From: JABDIP01 sp965237625
GTDB taxonomy: Bacteria > Pseudomonadota > Alphaproteobacteria > DSM-16000 > Inquilinaceae
NCBI GenBank assembly: GCA_965237625.1
Contig: CBDEGD010000012.1
Location: 62,001-126,000 of the forward strand
Reading direction: 5' to 3'
Length of the DNA: 64,000 nt
Position 1 is the first letter of the stretch. Each line of letters starts with the position of its first letter. The notes beneath the pieces were generated by a model. It was not told where the DNA came from and searched no databases. It saw only the letters and a list, made by a program, of their open reading frames with translations. Of the stretch, positions 55,906 through 63,463 are shown in pieces. A program made the position numbers and the translations under genes.

Positions 55906-56828
55906 CGGCGATGATCAAGCGGAATGAACGCGCTTCGAGCACAATAATGGGATCGACGTTGATTCAACTCGTGATCCTAATTGTCTTCGCGGCGCTGATC
56001 GCGGCGACGACACTGGTCCGCAACGCGCCGGCCACCGAACAAATCGCCTCGGAATTGGGCCAGCTGGAACAGGCAACGGCGGCGGCGGCGGCAGATGCGC
56101 GCTCGATCGCGCGGATATATTTCGGCGTTGACCCGTTCACCGATGCGCCGTCGGATGTGTCGATGTCCGCGGATATTTCCGAGATCTCGACATCGTTGGC
56201 TCTGTTCAAGGGCGCCATTCAGTCACCGGACGCCCAACGCGTGCTGGCCGGGCGCACCCTGCCGGAGACCTGGACGGAATTGCTGCAGGCGCAGAGTGCG
56301 GCGGAAGACGCTCAGCGTTCCCTCGAGATCGTCGCGGCCGCTCTCGACGGTGTCGGCGGAGCGAGCCCCGACAGCGGCGGCGATCCGGCGACGGCGATTG
56401 CCGCGCTGGTGGATCACAATCGCGAGCTTCAGATCCGGAACATCCAATTGATCGGCCAATTGGCCAATCTGGAGCGCCGCGCCGGCGTCACCGGCAAGCC
56501 GCCATGCTGGGTCACGCCCGATGGCCGGGCGGAATACACCTACAAGATCACCATCACGGATATGGAATTTGTGGTCGAGCCGATCTGGCGCCGGGATCGC
56601 GCCACCGACATCGAGCAGCTCGGGGTGTCAGCCTCCCGGGAGACCATCAGCTACGACGATGAATCGTTCTCCAGGGCGATGTATCCGTTCCTGGCCTTCG
56701 GCGCCGAGTCGAATCCGGAGTGCCGGTTCTTCGTTCAGGTCGTCGACGATACCGGTCCGTTCAAGGACGCCTGGCAGGAACGTCTGGCCCTTGTGGAGGG
56801 CTATTTCTACAAGTTCTGGCTGAAGTAA
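55902..56828 (+). CDS. Single-TM partner of the motor-like protein, unknown family with PPCW motif
   Basis: Protein of 308 residues, start GTG at 55902 or ATG at 55911. One membrane helix at about 17-38 (STLIQLVILIVFAALIAATTL) is followed by a coiled-coil (45-70), a helical middle (90-195) and a C-terminal domain opening with GKPPCWVTPDGRAEYTYKIT near residue 198-217. The membrane helix has Gln but no Asp, unlike MotB, ExbD or ZorB, which need Asp to carry protons. No OmpA-type peptidoglycan-binding domain is visible. The C-terminal domain has one further Cys (ESNPECRFFVQVV) that could pair with that of PPCW. Function unknown. Confidence 0.7.
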   Translation: MTAMIKRNERASSTIMGSTLIQLVILIVFAALIAATTLVRNAPATEQIASELGQLEQATAAAAADARSIARIYFGVDPFTDAPSDVSMSADISEISTSLALFKGAIQSPDAQRVLAGRTLPETWTELLQAQSAAEDAQRSLEIVAAALDGVGGASPDSGGDPATAIAALVDHNRELQIRNIQLIGQLANLERRAGVTGKPPCWVTPDGRAEYTYKITITDMEFVVEPIWRRDRATDIEQLGVSASRETISYDDESFSRAMYPFLAFGAESNPECRFFVQVVDDTGPFKDAWQERLALVEGYFYKFWLK

Positions 56829-56889
56829 ACCGGCGCGCCGGCGATGGCGGCGCCAGCCGCCGATAGCGGCTGCATCCGCCGCGCTATTC

Positions 56890-56908
56890 ATGTAAAAGCC
56901 CTTCACAT
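56890..56908 (+). promoter_or_regulatory. Predicted TetR operator, site 1
   Basis: ATGTAAA-N5-TTCACAT, a 19-bp inverted repeat that overlaps the start codon of the TetR gene. One of seven arm positions differs from a perfect palindrome. The same pattern lies before the DUF2852 gene at 57733. It is the likely site of autorepression. Confidence 0.7.
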
Positions 56909-57542
56909 GAATTGGTCCAACCGGGGCCGCGGACGGCGCGGCTATCATCACGGCAATCTGCGCGAAGCCCTGGTCGCGGCGGCGCTGGATCTGATCGCCG
57001 AGAAAGGCCCGGCGGGCTTCACCTTTGCCGAGGCCGCCCGGGTGGCCGGCGTCAGTGCGGCGGCGCCCTACCGGCACTATCGCGACCGTGAATCGCTGAT
57101 GGCCGATGTGGCGCGGCGCGGATTCGAGAAATTCGCCGACGACCTCGCCACCGCCTGGAACAATGGCGACCCGGACCCGGTTGCGGCCCTGGACAAGGTT
57201 GGCCGCGCCTACCTCGCCTTTGCCGGCCGCGAGCCGGCCTATTACGTGGCGATGTTCGAATCCCAACTGCCACCGGATACCAGCCCCGAATTAGCCGAAG
57301 CATCCGATCGCGCTTTCGCTGTCCTGCAAAGCGCCTCGGAAGGGATTTGCACGCTGCTGCCCAAGAAGGGCCGCCCGCCGGTATCGATGGTGAGTTTTCA
57401 TCTCTGGTCACTGGCCCATGGCATCGCGTCGCTGTTCGCCCGTGGCGATGCCGGGCGGCGGGCGCTTCCGATGGCGCCGGAGGATCTGCTTGAGGCGGCC
57501 GTGCTGCTTTATCTCCAAGGGCTGGGGCTGGGTCGCGACTAG
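56907..57542 (+). CDS. TetR/AcrR family transcriptional regulator
   Basis: Repressor of 211 residues. The N-terminal helix-turn-helix reads REALVAAALDLIAEKGPAGFTFAEAARVAGVSAAAPYRHYRDRESLMADVARRGFE, the usual TetR pattern (residues about 16-70; quoted in parts it includes FTFAEAARVAGVS and PYRHYRDRESL). The C-terminal part resembles TetR_C_33-type ligand domains, with AYYVAMFESQLPPD and SFHLWSLAHGIASLF. Two identical-type palindromes, one over its start and one 190 bases after its stop before the DUF2852 gene, are probable operators. The ATG at 56907 was chosen over 56844, which would swallow the operator. Confidence 0.88.
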   Translation: MNWSNRGRGRRGYHHGNLREALVAAALDLIAEKGPAGFTFAEAARVAGVSAAAPYRHYRDRESLMADVARRGFEKFADDLATAWNNGDPDPVAALDKVGRAYLAFAGREPAYYVAMFESQLPPDTSPELAEASDRAFAVLQSASEGICTLLPKKGRPPVSMVSFHLWSLAHGIASLFARGDAGRRALPMAPEDLLEAAVLLYLQGLGLGRD

Positions 57543-57564
57543 TGTTTGACCGCCCTCTCTTGAT

Positions 57565-57640
57565 GTCATTCCCGCGCAGGCGGGAATCTCGATAGTCCGT
57601 AGGCGCTTGCGGCTCGAGATCCCGCCTTCGCGGGAATGAC
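57565..57640. repeat. Palindromic intergenic repeat, family B, copy 3
   Basis: GTCATTCCCGCGCAGGCGGG and CCCGCCTTCGCGGGAATGAC flank a loop of about 36 bases between the TetR and DUF2852 genes, probably ending the TetR transcript. Confidence 0.8.
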
Positions 57641-57732
57641 GATCGGGTTCCAATAGCCCGTTGAAATGAAGAAGTTCACTTTCGGCGAGGTTTCGCCCTT
57701 GAAAGCCCGCCCTGCCTGGGCCAGATTACATA

Positions 57733-57751
57733 ATGTAAAAACTATTTACAT
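57733..57751 (+). promoter_or_regulatory. Predicted TetR operator, site 2
   Basis: ATGTAAA-N5-TTTACAT, a perfect 19-bp palindrome ending 10 bases before the ATG of the DUF2852 gene. It matches site 1 in spacing and arms, so the adjacent TetR protein should control this gene. Confidence 0.72.
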
Positions 57752-57760
57752 GAGGGATCG

Positions 57761-58207
57761 ATGGAACTGGCAGCGAAGTTGGATGATTTAGGCAGACCGG
57801 CCTGGATTGCGACGATGATCCTGGGCTTCGTCGTCTTCTGGCCGGTGGGTCTGGCGATTCTTGGCTATATGATATGGAGTGGACGGATGGGATGTTCGAG
57901 AAACGGTAGCCGTGGCCGTTGGCACAGAGCCGGCGCCGAAGGCGGATGCTCCGGACCGGAAGCCTGGTTCCGGGGACGCAAGCGCGGCGCGGCCTCCAGC
58001 GGCAACAGCGCCTTCGACGAATACCGTGAAGAGACGTTGCGCCGGCTTGAAGAAGAGCAGAAGGGCTTCGTGGACTTCCTGGACTCTCTGCGCAAGGCCA
58101 AGGACAAGGCCGAGTTCGACCAGTACATGGCCGAGCGCAAACGCTCACCCAGGACCCCGGACGCGCCGGACGCCCCGGAGAGTGCCGGTCCGCAACCGCA
58201 GAACTGA
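57761..58207 (+). CDS. DUF2852 family membrane protein
   Basis: Protein of 148 residues. The N-terminal segment DDLGRPAWIATMILGFVVFWPVGLAILGYMIWSGRM, which holds one or two membrane passes (seen at about residues 10-42), and the C-terminal helix EYREETLRRLEEEQKGFVDF followed by KAKDKAEFDQYMAERK match DUF2852, a family common in alphaproteobacteria with no known function. A Gly/Arg/Ser-rich linker joins them. Ribosome-binding site GAGGGA. The operator upstream places it under the neighbouring TetR regulator. Confidence 0.85.
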   Translation: MELAAKLDDLGRPAWIATMILGFVVFWPVGLAILGYMIWSGRMGCSRNGSRGRWHRAGAEGGCSGPEAWFRGRKRGAASSGNSAFDEYREETLRRLEEEQKGFVDFLDSLRKAKDKAEFDQYMAERKRSPRTPDAPDAPESAGPQPQN

Positions 58208-58285
58208 CGCCAAACAGGCGATATCGTCGGCGCCCGGATCGAATTCCCGGGCGCCGTCTTGTATTTTTGGCGAAAAACCAGGCGG

Positions 58286-59161
58286 CTAGGCGCCGAATAC
58301 CTCTTCCAGGGCAGTACGCATCACAGACGGATCCGGTTTGACACCGGTCCAGTATTCGACCCCGATCACCCCTTGCGCGACCAACATGCCGAGCCCGTCG
58401 ATCACCTGGCAGCCGCGCGCATCGGCATCGCGGACCAGCCGGGTACGCGGCGGATTCGGTATGACATCGGTGACGATCATCGACGGTTCGAGCGTGCCGG
58501 TGTTGAGCGCAAGGCGGGCATCGATATCCGGATAGAGGCCGATCGAGGTGGCATTGACGACGATGTCGGTGCCGGCGGGCACATCGAAGTCGCCCCGCCA
58601 CGGAATGAACTCGGCCCGCAGATCAGGCGCCGCGGTATCCTGGACATCGCCGTTCAGCAGATCGGCCAGATCCCGACCGCGAGCCTCGCTGCGGTTCACG
58701 ATGACGATCTCGGTCGCCCCGGCCAAGGCAAGTTCGACACTGATCGCGCGCGCCGCGCCGCCGGCGCCGAACAGCACCACGGACTTACCGGCCGGATCTG
58801 TCAATCCGCGCAGCGTTTCCACGAAGCCCTTGCCGTCGGTGTTCTCGCCGATCAATTGCCCGTCGCGGCGCACCACGCAGTTCACCGCGCCCATCAGCGC
58901 CGCCGACTCCCCCAGCCCGTCGAGATGTTCGATCACCGCCACCTTGTGCGGGATGGTGCAGTTGAAGCCGGCGAACCCCATCGCCCTTGCGCCGCGCACC
59001 GCATCGCCGAGATCGGCGGCGTCGACCTCAATGGTCAGATAACGCCAATCGAGCCCGTGATGGCGGTAAGCGGCCTCGATCATCGCCTGGGTCGGGTTCT
59101 CGGCGATCGGCTTGCCGAAGGCGGCGGTCAGCTCCTGCTTGAAGTTAAGCTCCTTGGCCAT
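58286..59161 (-). CDS. Shikimate dehydrogenase-like protein (AroE/YdiB superfamily)
   Basis: NAD(P)-dependent dehydrogenase of 291 residues. The substrate domain has FNCTIPHKVAVIEHLD with catalytic Lys73 and GENTDGKGF with the paired Asp109. The nucleotide-binding loop is LFGAGGAARAISVELALAG. The usual N-terminal SxS shikimate-binding motif is replaced by ENPTQAMIEAAYRHHGLDW, so the ligand may not be shikimate; paralogous, catabolic members with this N terminus are known. GGGAGG precedes the ATG at 59159-59161. The housekeeping aroE may be elsewhere. Confidence 0.85.
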   Translation of the reverse strand: MAKELNFKQELTAAFGKPIAENPTQAMIEAAYRHHGLDWRYLTIEVDAADLGDAVRGARAMGFAGFNCTIPHKVAVIEHLDGLGESAALMGAVNCVVRRDGQLIGENTDGKGFVETLRGLTDPAGKSVVLFGAGGAARAISVELALAGATEIVIVNRSEARGRDLADLLNGDVQDTAAPDLRAEFIPWRGDFDVPAGTDIVVNATSIGLYPDIDARLALNTGTLEPSMIVTDVIPNPPRTRLVRDADARGCQVIDGLGMLVAQGVIGVEYWTGVKPDPSVMRTALEEVFGA

Positions 59162-59345
59162 TGATAAACCTCCCTTCTTGCCAACGGGCGTTTGGCGCCC
59201 ATCGCCCAGCATATCAGGCCGCGAAAAGACGCCAACCGGCGATCCTAAAGAGAAATTTAAGGCGGCTGGTTCACGCTGTCAGCCAAGGCGCAATCAAGCC
59301 GGGCCGGCAATGGCCCCGAACCCCGACTGACCAGGGACACGATCC

Positions 59346-60218
59346 ATGAACCTGCATTCGATCGTCAAACCGGGAGAATCGGTCGTCTACGCCACCGAGG
59401 GCGAGTCGTTCGCCGAGCCGTTTGTCGCCTTGCTGGGGCTGATGGCTGGTGGATCCGTGCTCATGGCCCTGATCCAGCCCGGCGGCGTCTGGACGATCGT
59501 CGGGTTCTTTCTGCTGCTTGTGGCGGTGGTCACATTCGCTTCCCGCAAGGAGCAGGCGATCTCACAGGCCCAGGTACTGATCACCGATCGCCGGCTCCTG
59601 TTCCTCGCCAGCGGCAAGGCCGCCACGGTGATCGACATCCCGTTGTCCAGTGTGACCGACATTTCATGGCCGGAAACCGGTCGGACCGGAATGCTGCACC
59701 TTGCCACGGATGACGGCATGCAGATGCTACCGGCGATGCGGGAGCCGGATGCCCTCGCCCACGCGCTTGCAAAGGCATCGGGAAAACCGTCACCGCCGGC
59801 CATCGGCCGCATGCTCAATGCCGACCTTCTGGTGCCGGGAAGCTATCTGGTCTCCGCCGGCACCCTGTACCTGCTGCTGCGATGGGTTCTCGAAGAGCGG
59901 TGGGTCGTCACCCTCGGCGACACCACCATGTGGGAGGGTATCGCGGTGGAGGTCTTCTCCTTCGTGTCTTCGTTCATCGCCTCCGTCGTCCTTGCGGTGC
60001 CGGTCGGGCGCTTCGTCGGCGTCTTGCTGACGGTGACGTTGATGAAACCCTGCGTCACCGCCGAGGAAATGCGCGTCGGCCTCAACGCCCGCAGTCCGGA
60101 ACGCTGGCACCGCCGCGCCGCCCTCCGCTGGGCCAGCATTCTCTATGGATCTCAATGGATGCCGTCACCCGCCCGGTCGACCGGACAGGCGCCACAGGAG
60201 ACCGCGCCGTCGGTCTGA
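59346..60218 (+). CDS. Bacterial PH-like domain membrane protein
   Basis: Membrane protein of 290 residues, function unknown. Residues 1-50 and 155-225 hold membrane helices (FVALLGLMAGGSVLMALIQPGG, LLLLVAVVTF, YLLLRWVLEERW, FVSSFIASVVLAVPVGRFVGVLL). Between them, VLITDRRLLFLASGKAATVIDIPLSSVTDISW resembles the start of a bacterial PH domain (YdbT/DUF304 type), a phospholipid- or protein-interaction fold. The C-terminal tail is polar. A PH-domain gene broken by a frameshift follows 16 bases later, which suggests tandem duplication of the type. Confidence 0.72.
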   Translation: MNLHSIVKPGESVVYATEGESFAEPFVALLGLMAGGSVLMALIQPGGVWTIVGFFLLLVAVVTFASRKEQAISQAQVLITDRRLLFLASGKAATVIDIPLSSVTDISWPETGRTGMLHLATDDGMQMLPAMREPDALAHALAKASGKPSPPAIGRMLNADLLVPGSYLVSAGTLYLLLRWVLEERWVVTLGDTTMWEGIAVEVFSFVSSFIASVVLAVPVGRFVGVLLTVTLMKPCVTAEEMRVGLNARSPERWHRRAALRWASILYGSQWMPSPARSTGQAPQETAPSV

Positions 60219-60234
60219 CGGCTCGGACGATGCC

Positions 60235-60766
60235 ATGACCGCGAATTTGGATCAGACTCTCGAGTCGGGCGAGACCATCATCTTCCGGACTCGAGGGCGA
60301 TCCTTTTCGGGCCACGTGATCCTCAATGGAACGATACTCTATATCCTCGATTTCGTTCGTCTTTATCTATGCCGCGATGCGCGACGTTGATCTCGGCACC
60401 AGACCTGTAGGCTGGATTCTCATCTCCGCGCTGGGTTTTATCTCGGCCGGCGCGATCGTCGAGTTGTTGATCTTTCAATGGGACCAACGACGAAATCCGG
60501 ACGACCTCGCGGTCACCGACCAGCGCATTCTGATGGGCGGAGGGGCAATTGCCTGGATTCTCGGCATTGGGCCGAAGGGGATATCGACCGATCCATCCGG
60601 AATCGATGTGATCACGGCGGAAAAATCCGACAAATACTCAACCATCAATATCGCTCTGCACGATGGTCGCCGGTTCGACTTTTGGGTCGCCAGGCACAAT
60701 CATCGGTTCAGAAACAGGCTGGCGGACATCTTGGGTAGGCCGCTCCAATTGGTGAACTACGACTGA
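60235..60766 (+). pseudogene. Bacterial PH-like domain protein, frameshifted
   Basis: From ATG at 60235 the frame reads MTANLDQTLESGETIIFRTR and HVILNGTILYI, then leaves register and stops at 60390. From about 60345 a second frame, shifted by one base, continues SISFVFIYAAMRDVDLGTRPV, membrane helices, and DLAVTDQRILMGGGAI with a typical bPH C-terminal part to 60766. The two join if one base is removed near 60340-60365. So this is a gene with a recent frameshift, or a sequencing error, or the second part alone is translated from ATG 60326. Otherwise it parallels the gene before it. Confidence 0.65.
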
Positions 60767-60792
60767 TCTCTCATCCGGGGCACGCCAGTTGC

Positions 60793-61338
60793 CTAATCGG
60801 CGGGCATCTGCCGGTCGCGACAAGCCATGGCCAGCCCAGCCAGATTCGGCCAGACCACCCGTGACCGGGCAATCTGGCGGCCCGCCACCTGCTCCGTGCC
60901 GTCGGACGTCGTCACACCGCCGAGCCGTTCGTAGAACCCGATGGTCTGGTGGTTGTCGCTGAACACCAGCAGATAGGCTGAACCGTGGCCCTGCCCGATC
61001 AGCCGGTCGGTTGCTTCGGCCAGCAGCTTACGCCCGATACCGGCGCCCTTCAGGGCGGGTCGGACATGGATGTGCTCGATATAGGCGTCGACACCGTCTT
61101 CGCCGGACGGCTTGGCGGTCACGAACCCGGCAAGAGCGCCATCGACCTCGGCAACCAGGATGATGCGCCCGCCCCCGACCTCTTCCATCAATTCCCGCCA
61201 ATGGCTTAGCCGATCACCCTCAACCGGGCCGTCGAGGAAGTCGTCCGGCATGATGCCGCGATAGGTGCCGCGCCAGCTCTGGACATGCAGGGAGGCGATA
61301 GCGTCGAGGTCGTCGGGTTTCGCCGGCCGGAGGATCAT
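60793..61338 (-). CDS. GNAT family N-acetyltransferase
   Basis: Acetyltransferase of 181 residues. The acetyl-CoA loop is VRPALKGAGIGRKLLAEATDRL in the conserved position, preceded by ILVAEVDGALAGFVTAKPS and IEHIHVRP, and followed by LLVFSDNHQTIGFYERLGG. The substrate is unknown. The start overlaps the LivM stop by 4 bases (ATGA), so it is the third gene of the LivH-LivM operon and may modify a transported amine or amino acid; that is inference. Confidence 0.9.
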   Translation of the reverse strand: MILRPAKPDDLDAIASLHVQSWRGTYRGIMPDDFLDGPVEGDRLSHWRELMEEVGGGRIILVAEVDGALAGFVTAKPSGEDGVDAYIEHIHVRPALKGAGIGRKLLAEATDRLIGQGHGSAYLLVFSDNHQTIGFYERLGGVTTSDGTEQVAGRQIARSRVVWPNLAGLAMACRDRQMPAD

Positions 61339-62351
61339 GGACCGGGCCGGCTATCTGCCGAAGCCCCAGCCTCAGCAACGGTTTCGCCGCCCTGCCTCTC
61401 CTCCATGCCCACCGCCTGGGGCGGCTTCTCCGGTAGGATGCCCTGGGCGAAGCGCTGCAGGACGAATTGCAGCAGCAGGCCGATCAGGAAGATGCGGATA
61501 TAGGATGCCCGGGTGATCCAGTCCGGCGGCAGGTATCTGTTGGTCACCAGTTCGGTCGCCGACCAGATGCCCCAGATCACCAGCGGCCCCAGTATGGCGC
61601 CGCGACTGTTGCCGCTGCCGCCGACGATCAGCATCACCCAGACCAGGAAAGTGGTCATCAGCGGCTCGGTGGCGTCGGGGCCGATGAACTTGAACGAATG
61701 GGCGGTCAGCGCGCCGCCCAGCCCCATGAACATGGCGCCGAACATGAACGCCTCCAGGCGGAACCGCACCACGTTCTTGCCCGCCGCCTCGGCCGCCGTA
61801 TCGTTCTCGCGGATCGCCCGCATCACCCGGCCCCAGGGCGCGTTCTGGCCGCGCTCGATGGCCAGATAAATGGCCAGCACGATCACGGCGACCACGGCCA
61901 GGAAGGCAAGCTGCGCCCAGGGCTGGGCCAGGCTCTCGAACGGCCGGGGGATCGAGCCGATGCCGCGCGGGCCGTTGGTCAGCCAGGCCTCGTTCTTCAG
62001 GATCAGGCGCAGGATCTCGGCGATGCCGATGGTGGCGATGGCCAGATAATCGCTGCGCAGGCGCAGGCAGATACGCCCGACCCCATAGGCGATGATGGCG
62101 GCGGTCAGCATGGAGGCGACGAGCCCAACGGGGATCGGCAGGCCGAAACCACCGAGATGGTTCGGGCTGTCGGGCGCGGTCAGCAGGGCCGAAGTATAGG
62201 CGCCGATGGCGAAAAATCCGGCGATGCCGGCATTGAACAAACCGGTCAGTCCCCAATGCACGTTGAGGCCGAGCGCGATCACGGCGTAGATGCCGCCCAT
62301 GGTCAGCAGGGCGATCAGGTACATCATCAGGCCGAAAGCAGTCTCGCCCAT
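61335..62351 (-). CDS. livM: Branched-chain amino acid-type ABC transporter permease LivM
   Basis: Inner-membrane permease of 338 residues with about nine helices. Hallmarks: LNVHWGLTGLFNAGIAGFFAIGAY, GRICLRLRSDYLAIATIGIAE, and RVMRAIRENDTAAEAAGKNVV, plus VMLIVGGSGNSRGAILGPL near the end. It shares the layout of the LivM at the left end of the window but differs clearly in sequence, so this is a second system. Its start overlaps the LivH stop by one base (TGATG). Tail residues 310-338 are polar and cytoplasmic. Confidence 0.93.
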   Translation of the reverse strand: MGETAFGLMMYLIALLTMGGIYAVIALGLNVHWGLTGLFNAGIAGFFAIGAYTSALLTAPDSPNHLGGFGLPIPVGLVASMLTAAIIAYGVGRICLRLRSDYLAIATIGIAEILRLILKNEAWLTNGPRGIGSIPRPFESLAQPWAQLAFLAVVAVIVLAIYLAIERGQNAPWGRVMRAIRENDTAAEAAGKNVVRFRLEAFMFGAMFMGLGGALTAHSFKFIGPDATEPLMTTFLVWVMLIVGGSGNSRGAILGPLVIWGIWSATELVTNRYLPPDWITRASYIRIFLIGLLLQFVLQRFAQGILPEKPPQAVGMEERQGGETVAEAGASADSRPGP

Positions 62352-63241
62352 CAGAACACCCTGCCCTTGAACAGGCCCGAGGGCCGCCAGATCAGCATCG
62401 CCACCATCAGCGCAAACGCCACCGCGCTCTTATAGCCGGGCGACAACAGTGGCGCGTCGGTGATCCAGGGATAGGCCGACAGCTCCTCGGCCAGACCGAT
62501 CACCATGCCGCCGGCGATGGCGCCATAGGGCCGGCCGATGCCGCCCAGGATCGCCGCGGCGAAGACCGGCAGCAGCATGTTCCAGCCCATATTGGGGTTG
62601 AGCTGGGTGTCTATGCCCAGGAACACCCCGCCGGCCGCCGCCAGCCCGGCGCCGATCAGCCAGGTCCAGACGACCACCCGGCCGGTATCGATGCCGGTGA
62701 CCCGCGCCAGATCGGGATCATCGCTCATGGCGCGCATCGCCTTGCCGGTGCGGGTCCGGGTCAGGAAGACGTGCAGCGCCGCCACCAGCAGGACCGCGCC
62801 GAGCACGATGTAGATGTGCCGCTCGGCGATGCGCAGGCTGTCGAAGAACACCAGGGGCCGCTGGATGCCGGTCTGGTAGGAGGTGATCTCCACCCCCCAG
62901 AAAAGCTGAACGACGGAGCGCACCATCAGGGTCACGCCGAACGACGCGATCACGGTGATGATCGTCGCCCCCTTGCGGAACGGCTTGTAGAAGGCCCGGT
63001 CGATGCCGACCGCCACGGCGCCGGTCGCCAGCATGGCGATGGGCAGCGCCGCCATTGCCGGCCAGCCGAGCCCCAACACCAGGGTCAGCGCCAGATAGGC
63101 GCCCAGCGTCATGAGATCCCCATGGGCGAAATGGGCGAAACGCAGGATGCCGAACAGCAACGACACCCCGATCGCGCCCAACGCGTAGATGCTGCCGAGG
63201 ATGAGCCCGGGGATCAGGTAGAAATTGACGAATTCCAGCAT
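62351..63241 (-). CDS. livH: Branched-chain amino acid-type ABC transporter permease LivH
   Basis: Inner-membrane permease of 296 residues. Motifs are GLILGSIYALGAIGVSLLFGI, RFAHFAHGDLMTLGAYLALT and GKAMRAMSDDPDLARVTGID (the cytoplasmic EAA-like loop), and FAAAILGGIGRPYGAIAGGMVIG near the C terminus. The ATG at 63239-63241 follows AAAGGCGG. It is the first gene of the LivH-LivM-GNAT operon. The ATPases and binding protein are not in this operon, so they may be encoded elsewhere or to the right of the window. Confidence 0.93.
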   Translation of the reverse strand: MLEFVNFYLIPGLILGSIYALGAIGVSLLFGILRFAHFAHGDLMTLGAYLALTLVLGLGWPAMAALPIAMLATGAVAVGIDRAFYKPFRKGATIITVIASFGVTLMVRSVVQLFWGVEITSYQTGIQRPLVFFDSLRIAERHIYIVLGAVLLVAALHVFLTRTRTGKAMRAMSDDPDLARVTGIDTGRVVVWTWLIGAGLAAAGGVFLGIDTQLNPNMGWNMLLPVFAAAILGGIGRPYGAIAGGMVIGLAEELSAYPWITDAPLLSPGYKSAVAFALMVAMLIWRPSGLFKGRVF

Positions 63242-63352
63242 TGCCGCCTTTTCAGCATCATGGCGGCGGGATACCAAGCGATTTCTTCCGGGTATGCGCG
63301 GAAGTCGGGATCGGTGATTAGGCTGGTTCACCATTCCGATGGCACGGGATCA

Positions 63353-63394
63353 CCCCCTCACCCTCCCACGGCTTCGCCGCGGGAAGGTGAGGGG
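63353..63394. repeat. Family A repeat, short copy (copy 9)
   Basis: CCCCTCACCCTCCCACGGCT, then CGCCGCGGGAAGGTGAGGGG: a compact hairpin with both outer arms and no inner pair, between the LivH and phytase-like genes. Confidence 0.75.
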
Positions 63395-63463
63395 GGAGCG
63401 CCGACGTGTGAACCAGCGGGGCTACAATGGGGACGCCGGCCGCATGGCGGCCAGGCGATCGCG

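Noticed and set aside
54616..56828. Complete Zorya defence system
   Set aside because: The coiled-coil motor-like protein fits, but the partner lacks an OmpA domain and TM Asp, and no ZorC, ZorD or ZorE-like gene follows (TetR is next).
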